Origin: Neisseria bacilliformis
GTDB lineage: Bacteria > Pseudomonadota > Gammaproteobacteria > Burkholderiales > Neisseriaceae
Direction: 5' to 3'
Length of the DNA stretch: 64,000 nt
NCBI RefSeq assembly: GCF_014055025.1
Contig: NZ_CP059571.1
Location: 992,001-1,056,000, forward strand
Shown one piece after another: positions 1-8,468 of the stretch; the first letter of the stretch is position 1, and each line of letters begins with the position of its first letter. The notes beneath the pieces are model-generated. The model did no database searches and had not been told where the DNA came from. It worked only from the letters and a program-made list of their open reading frames with translations. The position numbers were made by a program, and so were the translations under genes.

Positions 1-998
1 AGTTCGGCATAGCCTTTGACGAAGTGCGGCGTGTTTTGGCTGATTTCGTAATCGTGCGTGAGGGCTGCGCGCAGGGTTTTGTTCTCGCCGTTTACATCAA
101 CGGCCTCGTCGCCTGTGAGCGAAACGGCGGCCAACAGGCGCGAGACCAGTTCGCCGTCGTTGTCGAACCACACGCCCAGCGCGTCGCCCGCCGTGTATTG
201 CAAACCCGAGCCGGCAAGGTCGAGTTCGATATGGCGCACGTCTTTGTCGGAATTGCGGCCGGTGATTTTCTGGCGCACGGACAAGGTGGCGGGGAACGGG
301 TTTTCTTTGCCGTACGCGCTTGGTTCGGCACTGAGGCCGTCTGAAAACTGCGGCGCGGCCTGCGCGGCGGGGGCGGCTTTGCATTCGGCGGCAACGGCGG
401 GGACGATTTTCGCCATCCACGCCTCGGCCTCGGCCTGAAATTCCAAATCGCAGTCCGTGCGCGGCAGCAGGCGCACGCCGCCGAGCGCGGCCAAGCGCGA
501 ATCGAAGTCCACCGCTGCGCCGCAGAATTTCGGATAGCTGCTGTCGCCCAGCCCCAAAACGGCGAATTTCAGCCCGCCCAAATCGGGGGCTTTTTTGCCG
601 TTGACGAGTTTGAACAGGCTCAACGCCTCTTCCGGCGGCTCGCCCTCGCCCTGCGTGGACGTTACCAGCAGCAGAATCCGCTCGGCAGCAAGGTTTTTCG
701 GCTTGTAGTCGGCGCACGACACCAGCGTGGCGGGCAGGTTGCGCGAAAGCAGGGCTTCATGCAGACGGGCGGCCACGGCGCGGGCGTTGCCCGTTTGCGA
801 GGCGGACAACACGGTGATATTGGCGGGGGCGGCGGCTGCCTGTACGGCGGGATCGGTGTTTTCAGACGGCCTCTGCGGCGCGTCTGCCGCACCGCCCGCC
901 TGCGCCCAGCAGTAGCCCGAAAGCCAGGCCAGTTGCAGCGGGGTCAGCGGGGAGAGGGCGGAAAAAATTTCGTCCGGCAGCGGGTTGGGTGGGTTCAT
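1..998 (-). CDS. cysJ: Sulfite reductase (NADPH) flavoprotein alpha subunit, 3' part missing
   Basis: CysJ carries electrons from NADPH through FAD and FMN to the hemoprotein CysI, which reduces sulfite to sulfide. The reading frame runs from an ATG at 998 off the left edge, so about 332 N-terminal residues are visible. An N-terminal segment (PLTPLQLAWLSGY) is followed by a flavodoxin domain from about residue 58 (TVLSASQTGNA, then STQGEGEPPEE and LGLGDSSYPKFCG) and the start of the ferredoxin-reductase-like FAD domain with YTAGDALGV near residue 260. Two in-frame uptake sequences encode RPSEN before the flavodoxin domain and FSDGL between the two domains, both in linker positions. It is the most downstream visible gene of the cys cluster; cysI would be expected beyond the edge. 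Function is secure from domain order and context. Confidence 0.93.
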   Translation of the reverse strand, partial: MNPPNPLPDEIFSALSPLTPLQLAWLSGYCWAQAGGAADAPQRPSENTDPAVQAAAAPANITVLSASQTGNARAVAARLHEALLSRNLPATLVSCADYKPKNLAAERILLLVTSTQGEGEPPEEALSLFKLVNGKKAPDLGGLKFAVLGLGDSSYPKFCGAAVDFDSRLAALGGVRLLPRTDCDLEFQAEAEAWMAKIVPAVAAECKAAPAAQAAPQFSDGLSAEPSAYGKENPFPATLSVRQKITGRNSDKDVRHIELDLAGSGLQYTAGDALGVWFDNDGELVSRLLAAVSLTGDEAVDVNGENKTLRAALTHDYEISQNTPHFVKGYAE

Positions 999-1449
999 GG
1001 GTGTTCCTTATATTTGATATTTGGCGGCAGGCGCGTTGTTTTGGTGCGCCATCTTAGCCACAGGCCGTCTGAAAGAAAAAGAATGCCTGCTTGTATGCAA
1101 AGAAAAAACGGTTATAAACAGGCCGTCTGAAAAACGTTTTTCAGACGGCCTCTCGGTATCGAAGCAGGTGTAGGGTGGGTCTTTATCCGACATTTTCGGG
1201 CAAACGGCAAATATGTCGGGTTGGGACTCAAGCTACTTGCTATGGCTGAAACCGTAGGTCGGGCATTTATGCCCGACTGATCGGGGGGGCTGACAAAATG
1301 TCGGGCATGAATGCCCGACCTACGGGCTGCACTCCCCAAAAAACCGCGTGCGCCGCCTCGGGCGACACACCCTACCTGAACGGCAGAGGCCGTCTGAAAA
1401 CCGTATTGCGGCTTTTCAGACGGCCTTTTTGCCTTTCAAGCCGATGTTT
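999..1449. repeat. Repeat-filled intergenic region cysN/cysJ
   Basis: No gene is visible in these 450 bases. They hold a tight DUS inverted pair at 1120-1151, a palindromic element at 1254-1323 whose arms read GTAGGTCGGGCATTTATGCC and its near complement, and a second DUS inverted pair at 1387-1426 that could terminate or attenuate transcription leaving cysN. Only about 30 bases separate the nearest repeat from the cysJ leader, so cysJ may have its own promoter; I could not see a convincing one. Confidence 0.75.
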
Positions 1450-2751
1450 TCAAATCACAAACCCGTCGGCCTCTGCGTTTGCGGCGCGGATCATGCCGGC
1501 GGCGGCGGTGTGGTTGGTGGCTTCGTCGATAAGGATGAACGCGCCTGTGGCGGGGTTTTCGGCGTAGGCGGTGGCGGCGATGGGCTGTTGCAGGGCGATT
1601 TCGACGAGGCCGATGTCGTTGATGTTCAGCGTGTCGGCCTGTCCTGCACGCAGGGTGTTCACGTCCCACACATGGCGCACGGCTTTGATTTTGGCGGGTA
1701 CGGTGCGGGTGGTGTGTTTGAGCAGGTAGCGGCGGGCGGGGTTGAGCGGCGCGTCGTCAAACCAGCACAGGGCGGCTTCGATTTTTTGCTGCGGCGCGGT
1801 TGGGCTGCTTGCGGAGACGATGGTGTCGCCGCGCGAGATGTCGATGTCGGTGTCGAGCGTGATGGTGAGCACGTCGCCTGCGCGGGCGGTGTCGGTTTGG
1901 CCGTTCAGGCTGTGGATTTGGGCGATGCGGGCGGTTTTGCCCGAGGGCAGGATTTTCACTTCGCCGCCGGTGTTCAGACGGCCTGCTTCGAGCCGGCCTT
2001 GATAGCCGCGAAAGTCGTCGCTGCTGCTGCCGTCTTGGCGCAATACACGCTGCACGGGGAAGTGTGCGGGGAAGTTTGCGCTGCTGCTTTCGCGTGCGGG
2101 CAGGTTTTCCAACAGCGGCAACAGTGCTTCGCCCTGATACCACGGGGTGTTTGCGCTGCGGCTGACGATGTTGTCGCCGCCCAATGCGCTGATGGGGATG
2201 AAGTGGATTTGCGCGGTGATGCCGAGCTGGGCGGCAAGGGTGCGGTAGGCGGCGGCGATTTTTTGGTAAACGTTTTCGTCGAAACCGAGCAGGTCGAGTT
2301 TGTTGACGGCGGCGATGATGTGCGGTGTGCCCAAGAGTTTGAGGATGGCACTGTGGCGTTTGGTTTGGGGCAGCAGATTGGCAAGGCCGTCTGAAAGCGT
2401 TACGCGGGTCGCGTCAATCAGGACGACGGCGGCATCGGCGGTGGACGCGCCTGTAACCATGTTGCGGGTGTATTGTTCGTGCCCCGGGGTGTCGGCGATG
2501 ATGAATTTGCGGCGGGCGGTGGCGAAGTAGCGGTAGGCCACGTCGATGGTGATGCCCTGCTCGCGCTCGGCGGCAAGGCCGTCGGTGAGCGCGGCGAAGT
2601 CGGGGGTTTGGCCGTTTTGCGCGGCGGCTTCGAGTTTGGCGGCGTGGTCGGAGAGCAGGGCTTTGCTGTCATAAAGCAGACGTCCGATGAGGGTGGATTT
2701 GCCGTCGTCAACGCTGCCGGCGGTGATAAAGCGGAGTACGGGTGCGGTCAT
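1450..2751 (-). CDS. cysN: Sulfate adenylyltransferase subunit 1 (GTPase)
   Basis: CysN is the GTPase subunit of ATP sulfurylase and couples GTP hydrolysis to formation of adenosine 5'-phosphosulfate by CysD. The protein is 433 residues from the ATG at 2751; the frame stays open upstream, but that stretch lies in the repeat between cysD and cysN and does not look like protein. The G1 loop GSVDDGKST is at about residues 11-19, followed by DTPGHEQYTRN (G3) and NKLD (G4), with EF-Tu-like beta-barrel domains after the G domain. No APS kinase (CysC) domain is attached. LSDGL and GRLN in the protein are encoded by embedded uptake sequences. It lies 129 bases downstream of cysD on the same strand. 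Confidence 0.96.
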   Translation of the reverse strand: MTAPVLRFITAGSVDDGKSTLIGRLLYDSKALLSDHAAKLEAAAQNGQTPDFAALTDGLAAEREQGITIDVAYRYFATARRKFIIADTPGHEQYTRNMVTGASTADAAVVLIDATRVTLSDGLANLLPQTKRHSAILKLLGTPHIIAAVNKLDLLGFDENVYQKIAAAYRTLAAQLGITAQIHFIPISALGGDNIVSRSANTPWYQGEALLPLLENLPARESSSANFPAHFPVQRVLRQDGSSSDDFRGYQGRLEAGRLNTGGEVKILPSGKTARIAQIHSLNGQTDTARAGDVLTITLDTDIDISRGDTIVSASSPTAPQQKIEAALCWFDDAPLNPARRYLLKHTTRTVPAKIKAVRHVWDVNTLRAGQADTLNINDIGLVEIALQQPIAATAYAENPATGAFILIDEATNHTAAAGMIRAANAEADGFVI

Positions 2752-2793
2752 GGTGGTTTCCTTTGTGTTTGGTGTTTGGGGCGTTCGTTCGTT

Positions 2794-2859
2794 GTAGGGT
2801 GGGTCTTGACCCACCATGTCGGCTGACGGGTCGAAACGGTGGGTCGAAACCCACCCTAC
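2794..2859. repeat. Palindromic element GTAGGGTGGGTC between cysD and cysN
   Basis: The arms begin GTAGGGTGGGTCTTGACCCACC and end GGTGGGTCGAAACCCACCCTAC, giving one long palindrome with smaller hairpins inside. A related copy lies at 35964-36028 upstream of ribE. Within the cys cluster it could form an mRNA hairpin that tunes cysN expression relative to cysD. Confidence 0.7.
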
Positions 2860-2880
2860 ATGAATGTTTCAAACGGCCTT

Positions 2881-3795
2881 TTAAAAATACCCCTGCTTTT
2901 TGCGCTCTTCCATCGCCGCTTCGGAAACGCGGTCGTCCATGCGGGTGGCACTGCGCTCGGACACGGTGGCGGCGGCGGTTTCGGCCACGATGTCGGCGGC
3001 GGTGGCGGCGGTGCTGGCCACGGGGCAGGTGCAGGAAATGTCGCCCACGGTGCGAAAACGCACGCTGCGCAATTGCGACACTTCGCCTTCGCGCTTGGGC
3101 GTGAGCGGCGTTACCGGCACGAGCAGGCCGTTTCGTTCCACCACTTCGCGCTCGTGGGCGTAGTAAATCGGCGGCAGGGCGAGGTTTTCGCGTTCGATGT
3201 ATTGCCAGATGTCCAGTTCCGTCCAGTTGGAAATCGGGAACACGCGCATGTTTTCGCCGGCAAACAGCCGTGTGTTGTAGATGTCCCAAAGCTCGGGGCG
3301 TTGGTTTTTCGGATCCCACTGGCCGAATTCGTCGCGGAAGGAAAAAATCCGCTCTTTGGCGCGGGCTTTTTCTTCGTCGCGCCGCGCGCCGCCCATCAGC
3401 GCGTCGAAGCCGTTTTCTTCGATGGCTTCCACCAGCGTTACCGCCTGCGCGGCGTTGCGCGAATCGGTGTCGCGGCGCAAGACGACCGTGCCTTTTTTAA
3501 TCGATTCTTCCACGCTGCCCACCACCAGCTCCACGCCGGTGCGCGATACGGTTTCGTCGCGGAAACGGATCACTTCGGGGTAGTTGTGGCCGGTATCGAC
3601 GTGCAGCAGTTTGAACGGCAGTTTCAGGGCGCGGCCTTGGATTTGGAAGGCTTTCACCGCCAGCGCGAGCAGCACCACGGAATCTTTGCCGCCGGAAAAC
3701 AGCAGCGCGGGGTTTTGGGCGTTGGCGATCACTTCGCGGATGATGTACACCGACTCGGCTTCCAGCCAGTCGAGATGGTTGTTTTGCAGGCTCAT
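2881..3795 (-). CDS. cysD: Sulfate adenylyltransferase subunit 2
   Basis: CysD is the catalytic subunit of ATP sulfurylase and adenylates sulfate with ATP in partnership with CysN. The 304-residue protein begins MSLQNNHLDWLEAESVYI at 3795, which matches the usual CysD start; 40 more in-frame codons upstream fall in a palindromic repeat and were excluded. The PP-loop SGGKDSVVLL lies near residue 36, and the C terminus contains the typical RxMDDRxSEAAMEERKKQGYF pattern. It follows cysH after a 260-base gap of repeats and precedes cysN. Confidence 0.97.
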   Translation of the reverse strand: MSLQNNHLDWLEAESVYIIREVIANAQNPALLFSGGKDSVVLLALAVKAFQIQGRALKLPFKLLHVDTGHNYPEVIRFRDETVSRTGVELVVGSVEESIKKGTVVLRRDTDSRNAAQAVTLVEAIEENGFDALMGGARRDEEKARAKERIFSFRDEFGQWDPKNQRPELWDIYNTRLFAGENMRVFPISNWTELDIWQYIERENLALPPIYYAHEREVVERNGLLVPVTPLTPKREGEVSQLRSVRFRTVGDISCTCPVASTAATAADIVAETAAATVSERSATRMDDRVSEAAMEERKKQGYF

Positions 3796-3846
3796 GCTTG
3801 GGCTTTCTTTGGAGTGGTTTGGGGTTTCAAACGACATTTTGCCGTT

Positions 3847-4027
3847 GTAGGGTGTGTGCCCGCAGGCACGCACGCGGTTGCATGGATTCGGAAACCGCGT
3901 GCGTGGCAGAGCCACACCCTACGCGCGGTTGTTTTCAATTTCGTAGGTCGGATTCTCGAATCCGACGTTTCCCCGCAGGGGGAATTGTGTGGTTGCGGTT
4001 GGCGTGTCGGATACAAGTATCCGACCT
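3847..4027. repeat. Two palindromic repeats in the cysH-cysD gap
   Basis: Two different palindromes sit side by side between cysH and cysD. The first (3847-3922) belongs to the GTAGGGTGTG...CACACCCTAC family with inner ACGCACGCGG and CCGCGTGCGT arms. The second (3943-4027) has outer arms GTAGGTCGGATTC and GTATCCGACCTG, the 'GGATAC' relative of the GTAGGTCGGGCAT family. Neither has coding potential. Confidence 0.7.
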
Positions 4028-4055
4028 GCAAATCTGTTTCAGACGACGTTTCGCC

Positions 4056-4784
4056 TCACTTGTGCAAACCGCATTCTTTGCTGTCGCGGCTTTCCCACCA
4101 CCACCGCCCCGCGCGGATGTCCTGCCCCGCTTTCACGGGCATGGTGCAGGGTTCGCAGCCTATGCTGGGGTAGCCTTGGCGGTATAAGCCGTTGTAGGGA
4201 ATGCCGTTTTGCAACACAAACGCCCACACGTCGTGTTCCGTCCAGTCGAAAATCGGGTTGTATTTGGCGATGCCGCGTGCGGTGTCGGTTTCGGCAAACG
4301 GCAGCGTCGAGCGCGTTACCGACTGTTCGCGCCGCTGGCCGGTAAGCCATGCGTCCGCGTCGGCAAGGGCGCGGTTGAGCGGTTCGATTTTACGGATGCG
4401 GCAGCACTCGCGGCGCAAGGCCACGCTTTCGTAAAAGGCGTTTTCGCCGTGTTGCGCCACATAGGCGGCCACGTCGTCTGAAAGCGGCGTGTAGCAGCAA
4501 AAATCCAAATCGGGGTAACGCTGTGCCACTTCGTCGATCAGCGCGAGCGTTTCGGCGTTCAGACGGCCTGTTTGCAGCGTAAACACGGCAATCGGCAGTT
4601 TTTCGGCGGCGATGAGGTGGGTGATCACCATATCCTCCACCGCCAGACTGCTGGCGAGTTTCACGCGTTGGTGCGCGGCGGCGGCCTCGTGCAGGCGGCG
4701 GCGCAGGCGGTCGGTTTTTGCGGAGAGCGCGTCATACACCGACGGCGGCGGCGCGGGTATCGTCCACAGTTGCGGGCGCAGCAT
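4056..4784 (-). CDS. cysH: Phosphoadenylyl/adenylyl-sulfate reductase (APS-reductase type)
   Basis: CysH reduces the sulfonucleotide made by CysDN to sulfite using thioredoxin. The 242-residue protein starts MLRPQLWTIPAP at 4784. It has the PP-loop family motif SSLAVEDMV, two cysteine pairs (RRECCRIRK and GCEPCT) and the catalytic tail ECGLHK. Those cysteine pairs bind the [4Fe-4S] cluster that marks APS reductases (EC 1.8.4.10) as opposed to the clusterless PAPS enzymes of enterobacteria. That agrees with no CysC domain in CysN and no APS kinase gene in view. The start lies 53 bases inside the 3' end of cysG in another frame, so the two genes are probably translationally coupled. Confidence 0.94.
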   Translation of the reverse strand: MLRPQLWTIPAPPPSVYDALSAKTDRLRRRLHEAAAAHQRVKLASSLAVEDMVITHLIAAEKLPIAVFTLQTGRLNAETLALIDEVAQRYPDLDFCCYTPLSDDVAAYVAQHGENAFYESVALRRECCRIRKIEPLNRALADADAWLTGQRREQSVTRSTLPFAETDTARGIAKYNPIFDWTEHDVWAFVLQNGIPYNGLYRQGYPSIGCEPCTMPVKAGQDIRAGRWWWESRDSKECGLHK

Positions 4785-6198
4785 AAAAACGTTCCTGTCG
4801 GAAGATGAGCGGTTTGCGTTCGGCGTTTTTGCCGAACCAGTCGAGTTTTCGGCGTAAGGCAACGGTTTCTCCTATCACAATCAGCGCGGGCGATTCGGCC
4901 GCTTCGGCCAGCGCGGGCAGGGTTTGCAGCGTGCCCACGCGCACCTGCTGGCTCTGCTGCGTGCCGAGGCTGATCACGGCGGCGGGCGTGTCGCCGCTGC
5001 GGCCGTGTTTGAGCAGCTCGGCCGTCAGCTCGGCGGCGCGGATCGCGCCCATATACACCACCAGCGTCTGCCGCCCCTGCGCGAGCGTCTGCCAATTCAA
5101 GGCTTTGCCGTCGGGCTTCACATGGCCGGTTACAAACATCGCCGACTGCGCGTAATCGCGGTGCGTGAGCGGAATGCCCGCGTAGGCGGTTGCGCCCAAA
5201 GCGGCGGTAATGCCGGGGACGACTTCAAACGGTATGCCCGCCGCCGCAAGCGTTTCCAATTCCTCGCCGCCGCGCCCGAACACAAACGGGTCGCCGCCTT
5301 TGAGCCGCACCACCCGCCTGCCCTCCTGCGCGAGCCGAAGCAAAAGCGTGTTGGTGTCTTCCTGCTCCACCCTTTTGCCACCCGCGCGTTTGCCGACAAA
5401 GATTTTTTCGGCATCGCGGCGCACCAGTTCCAACACGTCGTCTGAAACCAGCGCGTCATACAAAACCACATCGGCGGCTTGGATTTTCTGCAAACCTTTG
5501 AGCGTGAGCAGCCCCGCGTCGCCCGGCCCCGCGCCCACCAGAGCCACGCTGCCGCGCCGCGTAATGCCCGCGTCGAGCGTGCGCGCCAGCAGCGTTTCGG
5601 CTTCGTCGCTGCGGCCGTTTTCGCACAGGCTTTGAAACTGCGCGTCGGCAAACAGTTTTTCCCAAAAGCGGCGGCGTTGCGTGATGCTGTTCAGACGGCC
5701 TTTCACACGGCCGCGCCAGCGTCCGGCCAGCTTCGCCATCACGCCCAAACCCTGCGGCAGCGCGGCTTCGAGCTTCTCGCGCACCAGCCGCGCCAGCACG
5801 GGGGCTTTGCCGCCGCTGGACACCGCAATCTGAATGTCGCCCCGATCGATCATCGAGGGGAACACAAAACTGCACAAAGCCGCGTTATCCACCGTGTTCG
5901 CCAGCTTCTGCCGCGCCTCGGCGGCGGCAAACACACGCCGGTTGAGCGCGGCATCGTCGGTGGCGGCGACCACGAAAAACACGCCATCGAGCAGCGCGTC
6001 GTCAAACTCCCGCGCCGCCCATTCCAGCCTGCCCGCCTCGTAAAACGCCGCCATCGCGCCGCCCAATTCTCCCGCCGCCACGCGCACACGCGCACCGGCT
6101 TTGAGCAGGTTCTCGGCCTTACGCGTCGCCACCGCGCCGCCGCCCACCAACAAAACAGGCCGGCCGCGCAAATCGGCAAAAAGGGGAAAATGGTTCAT
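4732..6198 (-). CDS. cysG: Siroheme synthase, trifunctional
   Basis: CysG makes siroheme, the prosthetic group of sulfite reductase, from uroporphyrinogen III. The 488-residue protein starts MNHFPLFADLRGRPVLLVGG at 6198. Residues 1 to about 210 form the NAD-dependent precorrin-2 dehydrogenase/ferrochelatase part (VGGGAVATRK). The C-terminal half is the SAM-dependent uroporphyrinogen C-methyltransferase (VALVGAGPGDAGLLTLKGL, then RLKGGDPFVFGRGGEE). An in-frame uptake sequence encodes GRLN near residue 165, close to the domain junction. It is the first gene of the minus-strand cys cluster, which suits its role of supplying the CysI cofactor. Confidence 0.97.
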   Translation of the reverse strand: MNHFPLFADLRGRPVLLVGGGAVATRKAENLLKAGARVRVAAGELGGAMAAFYEAGRLEWAAREFDDALLDGVFFVVAATDDAALNRRVFAAAEARQKLANTVDNAALCSFVFPSMIDRGDIQIAVSSGGKAPVLARLVREKLEAALPQGLGVMAKLAGRWRGRVKGRLNSITQRRRFWEKLFADAQFQSLCENGRSDEAETLLARTLDAGITRRGSVALVGAGPGDAGLLTLKGLQKIQAADVVLYDALVSDDVLELVRRDAEKIFVGKRAGGKRVEQEDTNTLLLRLAQEGRRVVRLKGGDPFVFGRGGEELETLAAAGIPFEVVPGITAALGATAYAGIPLTHRDYAQSAMFVTGHVKPDGKALNWQTLAQGRQTLVVYMGAIRAAELTAELLKHGRSGDTPAAVISLGTQQSQQVRVGTLQTLPALAEAAESPALIVIGETVALRRKLDWFGKNAERKPLIFRQERFYAAPATVDDTRAAAVGV

Positions 6199-6726
6199 GG
6201 CATGTATCCTGTAAACAATGGCGCGATTATAGAAAGGCGGCGCGGCGGGAAACAAAGAACCATTGCGCCTAATCTTGGAAGAAAAACGCATAAAGAGTGG
6301 GGCGGGAAGGTTTGAGGCCGTCTGAAAAACCATTTTCAGACGGCCTCTGCCGTTCAGATAAAGTAAGGAGCAAGCCATGCATGCGGTTTCGGCGGGCTGC
6401 GCGTGAGCGGGACGGAATCCGTGATGCGGCAGAGACCGCGAATCCTACATCGGTTTCGGCTTGGGTAGGATGGGAAACAGGCCGTCTGAAAACGCGGTTT
6501 CGGAGCAGCCAAAAAACCGTATTGCGGATTTTCAGACGGCCTCGTCAGGTAGGGTGTGTCGCCCAAAGGCGACGCACGTGGTTTTGGCAGGCGGGCGGTT
6601 GTTTGGGTGTTGGGAAAACGGCAGGCCGTCTGAAAACGCGGCTTCGGAGCAGCCAAAAAACCGTATACTGATTTTCAGACGGCCTGTTGAATGGCAGGGA
6701 ATGCGCGTGTCGCCTTTGGGCGGCGC

Positions 6727-6886
6727 AGGGTCTGTTGACAACCAGCCTTGCGGCGGTGTTTTTGGCAAAAACACCGCCTGCCGCGTCAAAAATGCCCGCA
6801 GGTGTCCACCTTGCTGCGCTTTTTTCCTTATATTTGGGTATTTTTTACTCAAAAAACCACTCGCAAGCTGAATGTTAACAGACCCT
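6727..6886. mobile_element. 160 bp MITE-like element, copy 1
   Basis: The element is bounded by terminal inverted repeats AGGGTCTGTTGAC and GTTAACAGACCCT and has no coding capacity. A second copy of exactly the same length lies at 57249-57408. Shared interior blocks include CAGCCTTGCGGCGGTGTTT, GCCGCGTCAAAAATGCCCGC and CCACTCGCAAGCTGAATG. Size, terminal repeats and multiple dispersed copies are those of a miniature inverted-repeat element, but no transposase or clear target duplication is visible. Confidence 0.65.
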
Positions 6887-6953
6887 AGGCCGTCTGAAAG
6901 CCAAGATATAGGGACCTGACTTTGTGTCTGCCGGTTGGATACAGGCAGAATGT

Positions 6954-6985
6954 AAAAAACCGCCTTTAAAAGGCGGTTTTTTTTT
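6954..6985 (-). terminator. Intrinsic terminator after rplI
   Basis: A perfect GC-rich stem (ACCGCC and GGCGGT arms around TTTTAAA) is flanked by an A-run on one side and a T-run on the other, so it can work in both directions. It sits 12 bases past the rplI stop codon and ends the rpsF-priB-rpsR-rplI transcript. Unlike most gene ends in this window it is not built from uptake sequences. Confidence 0.85.
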
Positions 6986-6997
6986 ACAGGCGGGCAG

Positions 6998-7450
6998 TTA
7001 TTCGGTTGCCGCAACTACGGCAACGGTGATTTTGGCGACCGCGTCGGTGTGCAGGGCAACTTCCACTTCGTATTCGCCGACGGCTTTGAACGGGCCTTCG
7101 GGCAGGCGGACGTTAGCTTTGGCTGCTTCGATGCCGGCGGCCACGATGGCGGCGGCGATGTCGGCGTTGGTTACCGAACCGAACAGGCGGCCGTCCACGC
7201 CGGCTTTCTGTGCGACGGTGACGGTTTGGCCGTCGAGTTTTTCTTTGCGCGCCTGGGCATCGGCAAGGATTTCGGCCTGACGGGCTTCCAGCTCGGCGCG
7301 GCGGGCTTCAAATTCGGCTTTGTTGGCTTCGGTGGCGCGTTTGGCTTTGCCTTGGGGGATGAGGTAGTTGCGGGCGTAGCCGTTTTTCACGGTTACGATG
7401 TCGCCCAGGCTGCCCAAGCCGCCGATTTTTTCTAACAGAATAATTTGCAT
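6998..7450 (-). CDS. rplI: 50S ribosomal protein L9
   Basis: L9 is a two-domain protein of the large subunit that binds 23S rRNA near the L1 stalk. The 150-residue product begins [19 protein letters not shown] and has the family signature for the N domain ([21 protein letters not shown]), the long charged connecting helix (residues about 45-75) and the C-terminal domain. Length matches the family. It is the last gene of the rpsF operon and is followed by an intrinsic terminator. Confidence 0.99.
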   Translation of the reverse strand: MQIILLEKIGGLGSLGDIVTVKNGYARNYLIPQGKAKRATEANKAEFEARRAELEARQAEILADAQARKEKLDGQTVTVAQKAGVDGRLFGSVTNADIAAAIVAAGIEAAKANVRLPEGPFKAVGEYEVEVALHTDAVAKITVAVVAATE

Positions 7451-7466
7451 GATTTACGCTCCAAAA

Positions 7467-7697
7467 TTATTTGTGTTGGTCGGTGTAGGGCAAGAGTGCC
7501 AGAAAGCGCGCGCGTTTTACGGCAACGGCAAGCTGGCGTTGGTAGTGCGCTTTGGTACCGGTGATGCGGGCGGGGATGATTTTGCCGTTTTCGGTGATGA
7601 AGTCTTTCAGCAAATCAACTTGTTTGTAATCCACTTCCTGGATTTTTTCAGCGGTGAAACGGCAGAATTTTCTGCGTTTGAATGTTTGACGAGCCAT
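7467..7697 (-). CDS. rpsR: 30S ribosomal protein S18
   Basis: S18 binds the platform of the 30S subunit as a heterodimer with S6. The 76-residue protein begins [18 protein letters not shown] and contains the family core IDYKQ-like [14 protein letters not shown] and [28 protein letters not shown]. It lies between priB and rplI, 6 bases after the priB stop, in the order conserved through beta- and gammaproteobacteria. Confidence 0.99.
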   Translation of the reverse strand: MARQTFKRRKFCRFTAEKIQEVDYKQVDLLKDFITENGKIIPARITGTKAHYQRQLAVAVKRARFLALLPYTDQHK

Positions 7698-7703
7698 GTC
7701 GTT

Positions 7704-8000
7704 TTAACCTTTATATTCTTGAATGTTCTGGATGCGGAGTATCGGGATGCCGCTGCGTCTGCTTCTGGCGGAAAGGAATCCGCCCGCCTGTACGAGGGTG
7801 TTTTCCCGATGCTGCCATGCCAAGGCGTCTGCGCCGACGATTTTCGCCGTTATTTCCAGTTTGGCCGTACAGTCTCTGCCGTTTTCACGCTGCTGCGATT
7901 CGTGTTGCAGCACGAGGTCGAGGACGGGAATGCCGGCAGGGGTGTAGCGCACTGGGCTGCATTTGGCGATGCGGGCAGTGAGGACGAAGGAGTTGTCCAA
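7704..8000 (-). CDS. priB: Primosomal replication protein N
   Basis: PriB is an OB-fold single-stranded DNA-binding protein that bridges PriA to the restart primosome. The 98-residue product contains the family core RYTPAGIPVLDLVLQHES near residue 18 and the closing RIQNIQEYK. No ATG or GTG precedes that region; the best start is a TTG at 8000 that directly abuts the rpsF stop codon (TAA then TTG), so translation is probably coupled to rpsF. Position between rpsF and rpsR is the conserved one. Confidence 0.93.
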   Translation of the reverse strand: MDNSFVLTARIAKCSPVRYTPAGIPVLDLVLQHESQQRENGRDCTAKLEITAKIVGADALAWQHRENTLVQAGGFLSARSRRSGIPILRIQNIQEYKG

Positions 8001-8369
8001 TTACGCTTCGGCGGCTTCCTGCTGCTGCGGGTTCAGCAGGTTTTTCGATTTTTCTTCCTTCATCATCGGGGAAGCCTCGGTTACCGCGTGTTTGGTCTGG
8101 ATGGTCAGATGGCGCAGTACGGCGTCGTTGAAGCGGAAGCCGGTTTCCAGCTCTTCGATAACGGCGGGGGTAGTTTCGATGTTCATCAAAACGTAGTGCG
8201 CTTTGTGGATTTTGTTGATGGGGTAGGCGAGCTGGCGGCGACCCCAGTCTTCGAGGCGGTGGATGACGCCGTTGTTCTCGGTTACCAGTGCTTTGTAGCG
8301 TTCAACCATGGCGGGCACCTGCTCGCTCTGATCGGGATGAACGATAAACACGATCTCGTAATGACGCAT
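8001..8369 (-). CDS. rpsF: 30S ribosomal protein S6
   Basis: S6 binds S18 and 16S rRNA at the platform of the small subunit. The 122-residue protein begins [22 protein letters not shown] and has [18 protein letters not shown], both typical of the family. The C-terminal tail is rich in Lys and Glu. It has a strong ribosome binding site (AAGGAG, 6 bases before the ATG) and is first in the rpsF-priB-rpsR-rplI operon, behind a good promoter and a leader hairpin. Confidence 0.99.
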   Translation of the reverse strand: MRHYEIVFIVHPDQSEQVPAMVERYKALVTENNGVIHRLEDWGRRQLAYPINKIHKAHYVLMNIETTPAVIEELETGFRFNDAVLRHLTIQTKHAVTEASPMMKEEKSKNLLNPQQQEAAEA

Positions 8370-8394
8370 GTTATCTCCTTACGGTTTAAAGGCA

Positions 8395-8420
8395 GTCTGC
8401 CGCCATGCGGTGCGGCAGAC
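8395..8420 (-). promoter_or_regulatory. Leader hairpin of rpsF mRNA, candidate S6:S18 binding motif
   Basis: In the rpsF leader a perfect 9 bp stem (GTCTGCCGC with GCGGCAGAC) closes an 8-base loop that reads ACCGCATG. The S6:S18 complex is known to repress its operon by binding a leader structure that presents an ACCG/CCG sequence in a loop or bulge. Position (26 bases before the start codon) and loop sequence both fit. The assignment is an inference from these features; the stem-loop itself is plain to see. Confidence 0.55.
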
Positions 8421-8438
8421 AAGGTTGAAAAACGCGGC

Positions 8439-8467
8439 ATTATAGCGGTCTTCGGCGGCAAAGGCAA
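8439..8467 (-). promoter_or_regulatory. Sigma70-type promoter of the rpsF operon
   Basis: On the minus strand TTGCCT (-35) is followed after 17 bases by a perfect TATAAT (-10), then a GC-rich stretch before the likely start point. The -35 box begins right after the stop codon of the upstream ferredoxin gene. The tRNA-Ser promoter at 10433-10461 has identical hexamers and spacing. Confidence 0.8.
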
Positions 8468-8468
8468 A

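Larger units (their letters stand above)
6199..6997. other. Non-coding interval cysG/rplI
   Basis: This 800-base stretch holds no credible gene. It contains several DUS copies (near 6317, 6338, 6480, 6530, 6624 and 6676), a short GTAGGGTGTG family fragment at 6549-6586, a full 160 bp MITE-like element at 6727-6886 and the rplI terminator at 6954-6985. Reading frames that cross it translate repeat sequence and should not be annotated. Confidence 0.75.

Noticed and set aside
6354-7014. Small frames in the cysG/rplI interval, including one of 160 codons
   Set aside because: They translate the 160 bp MITE-like element and uptake sequences; similar peptides arise from the copy at 57249.
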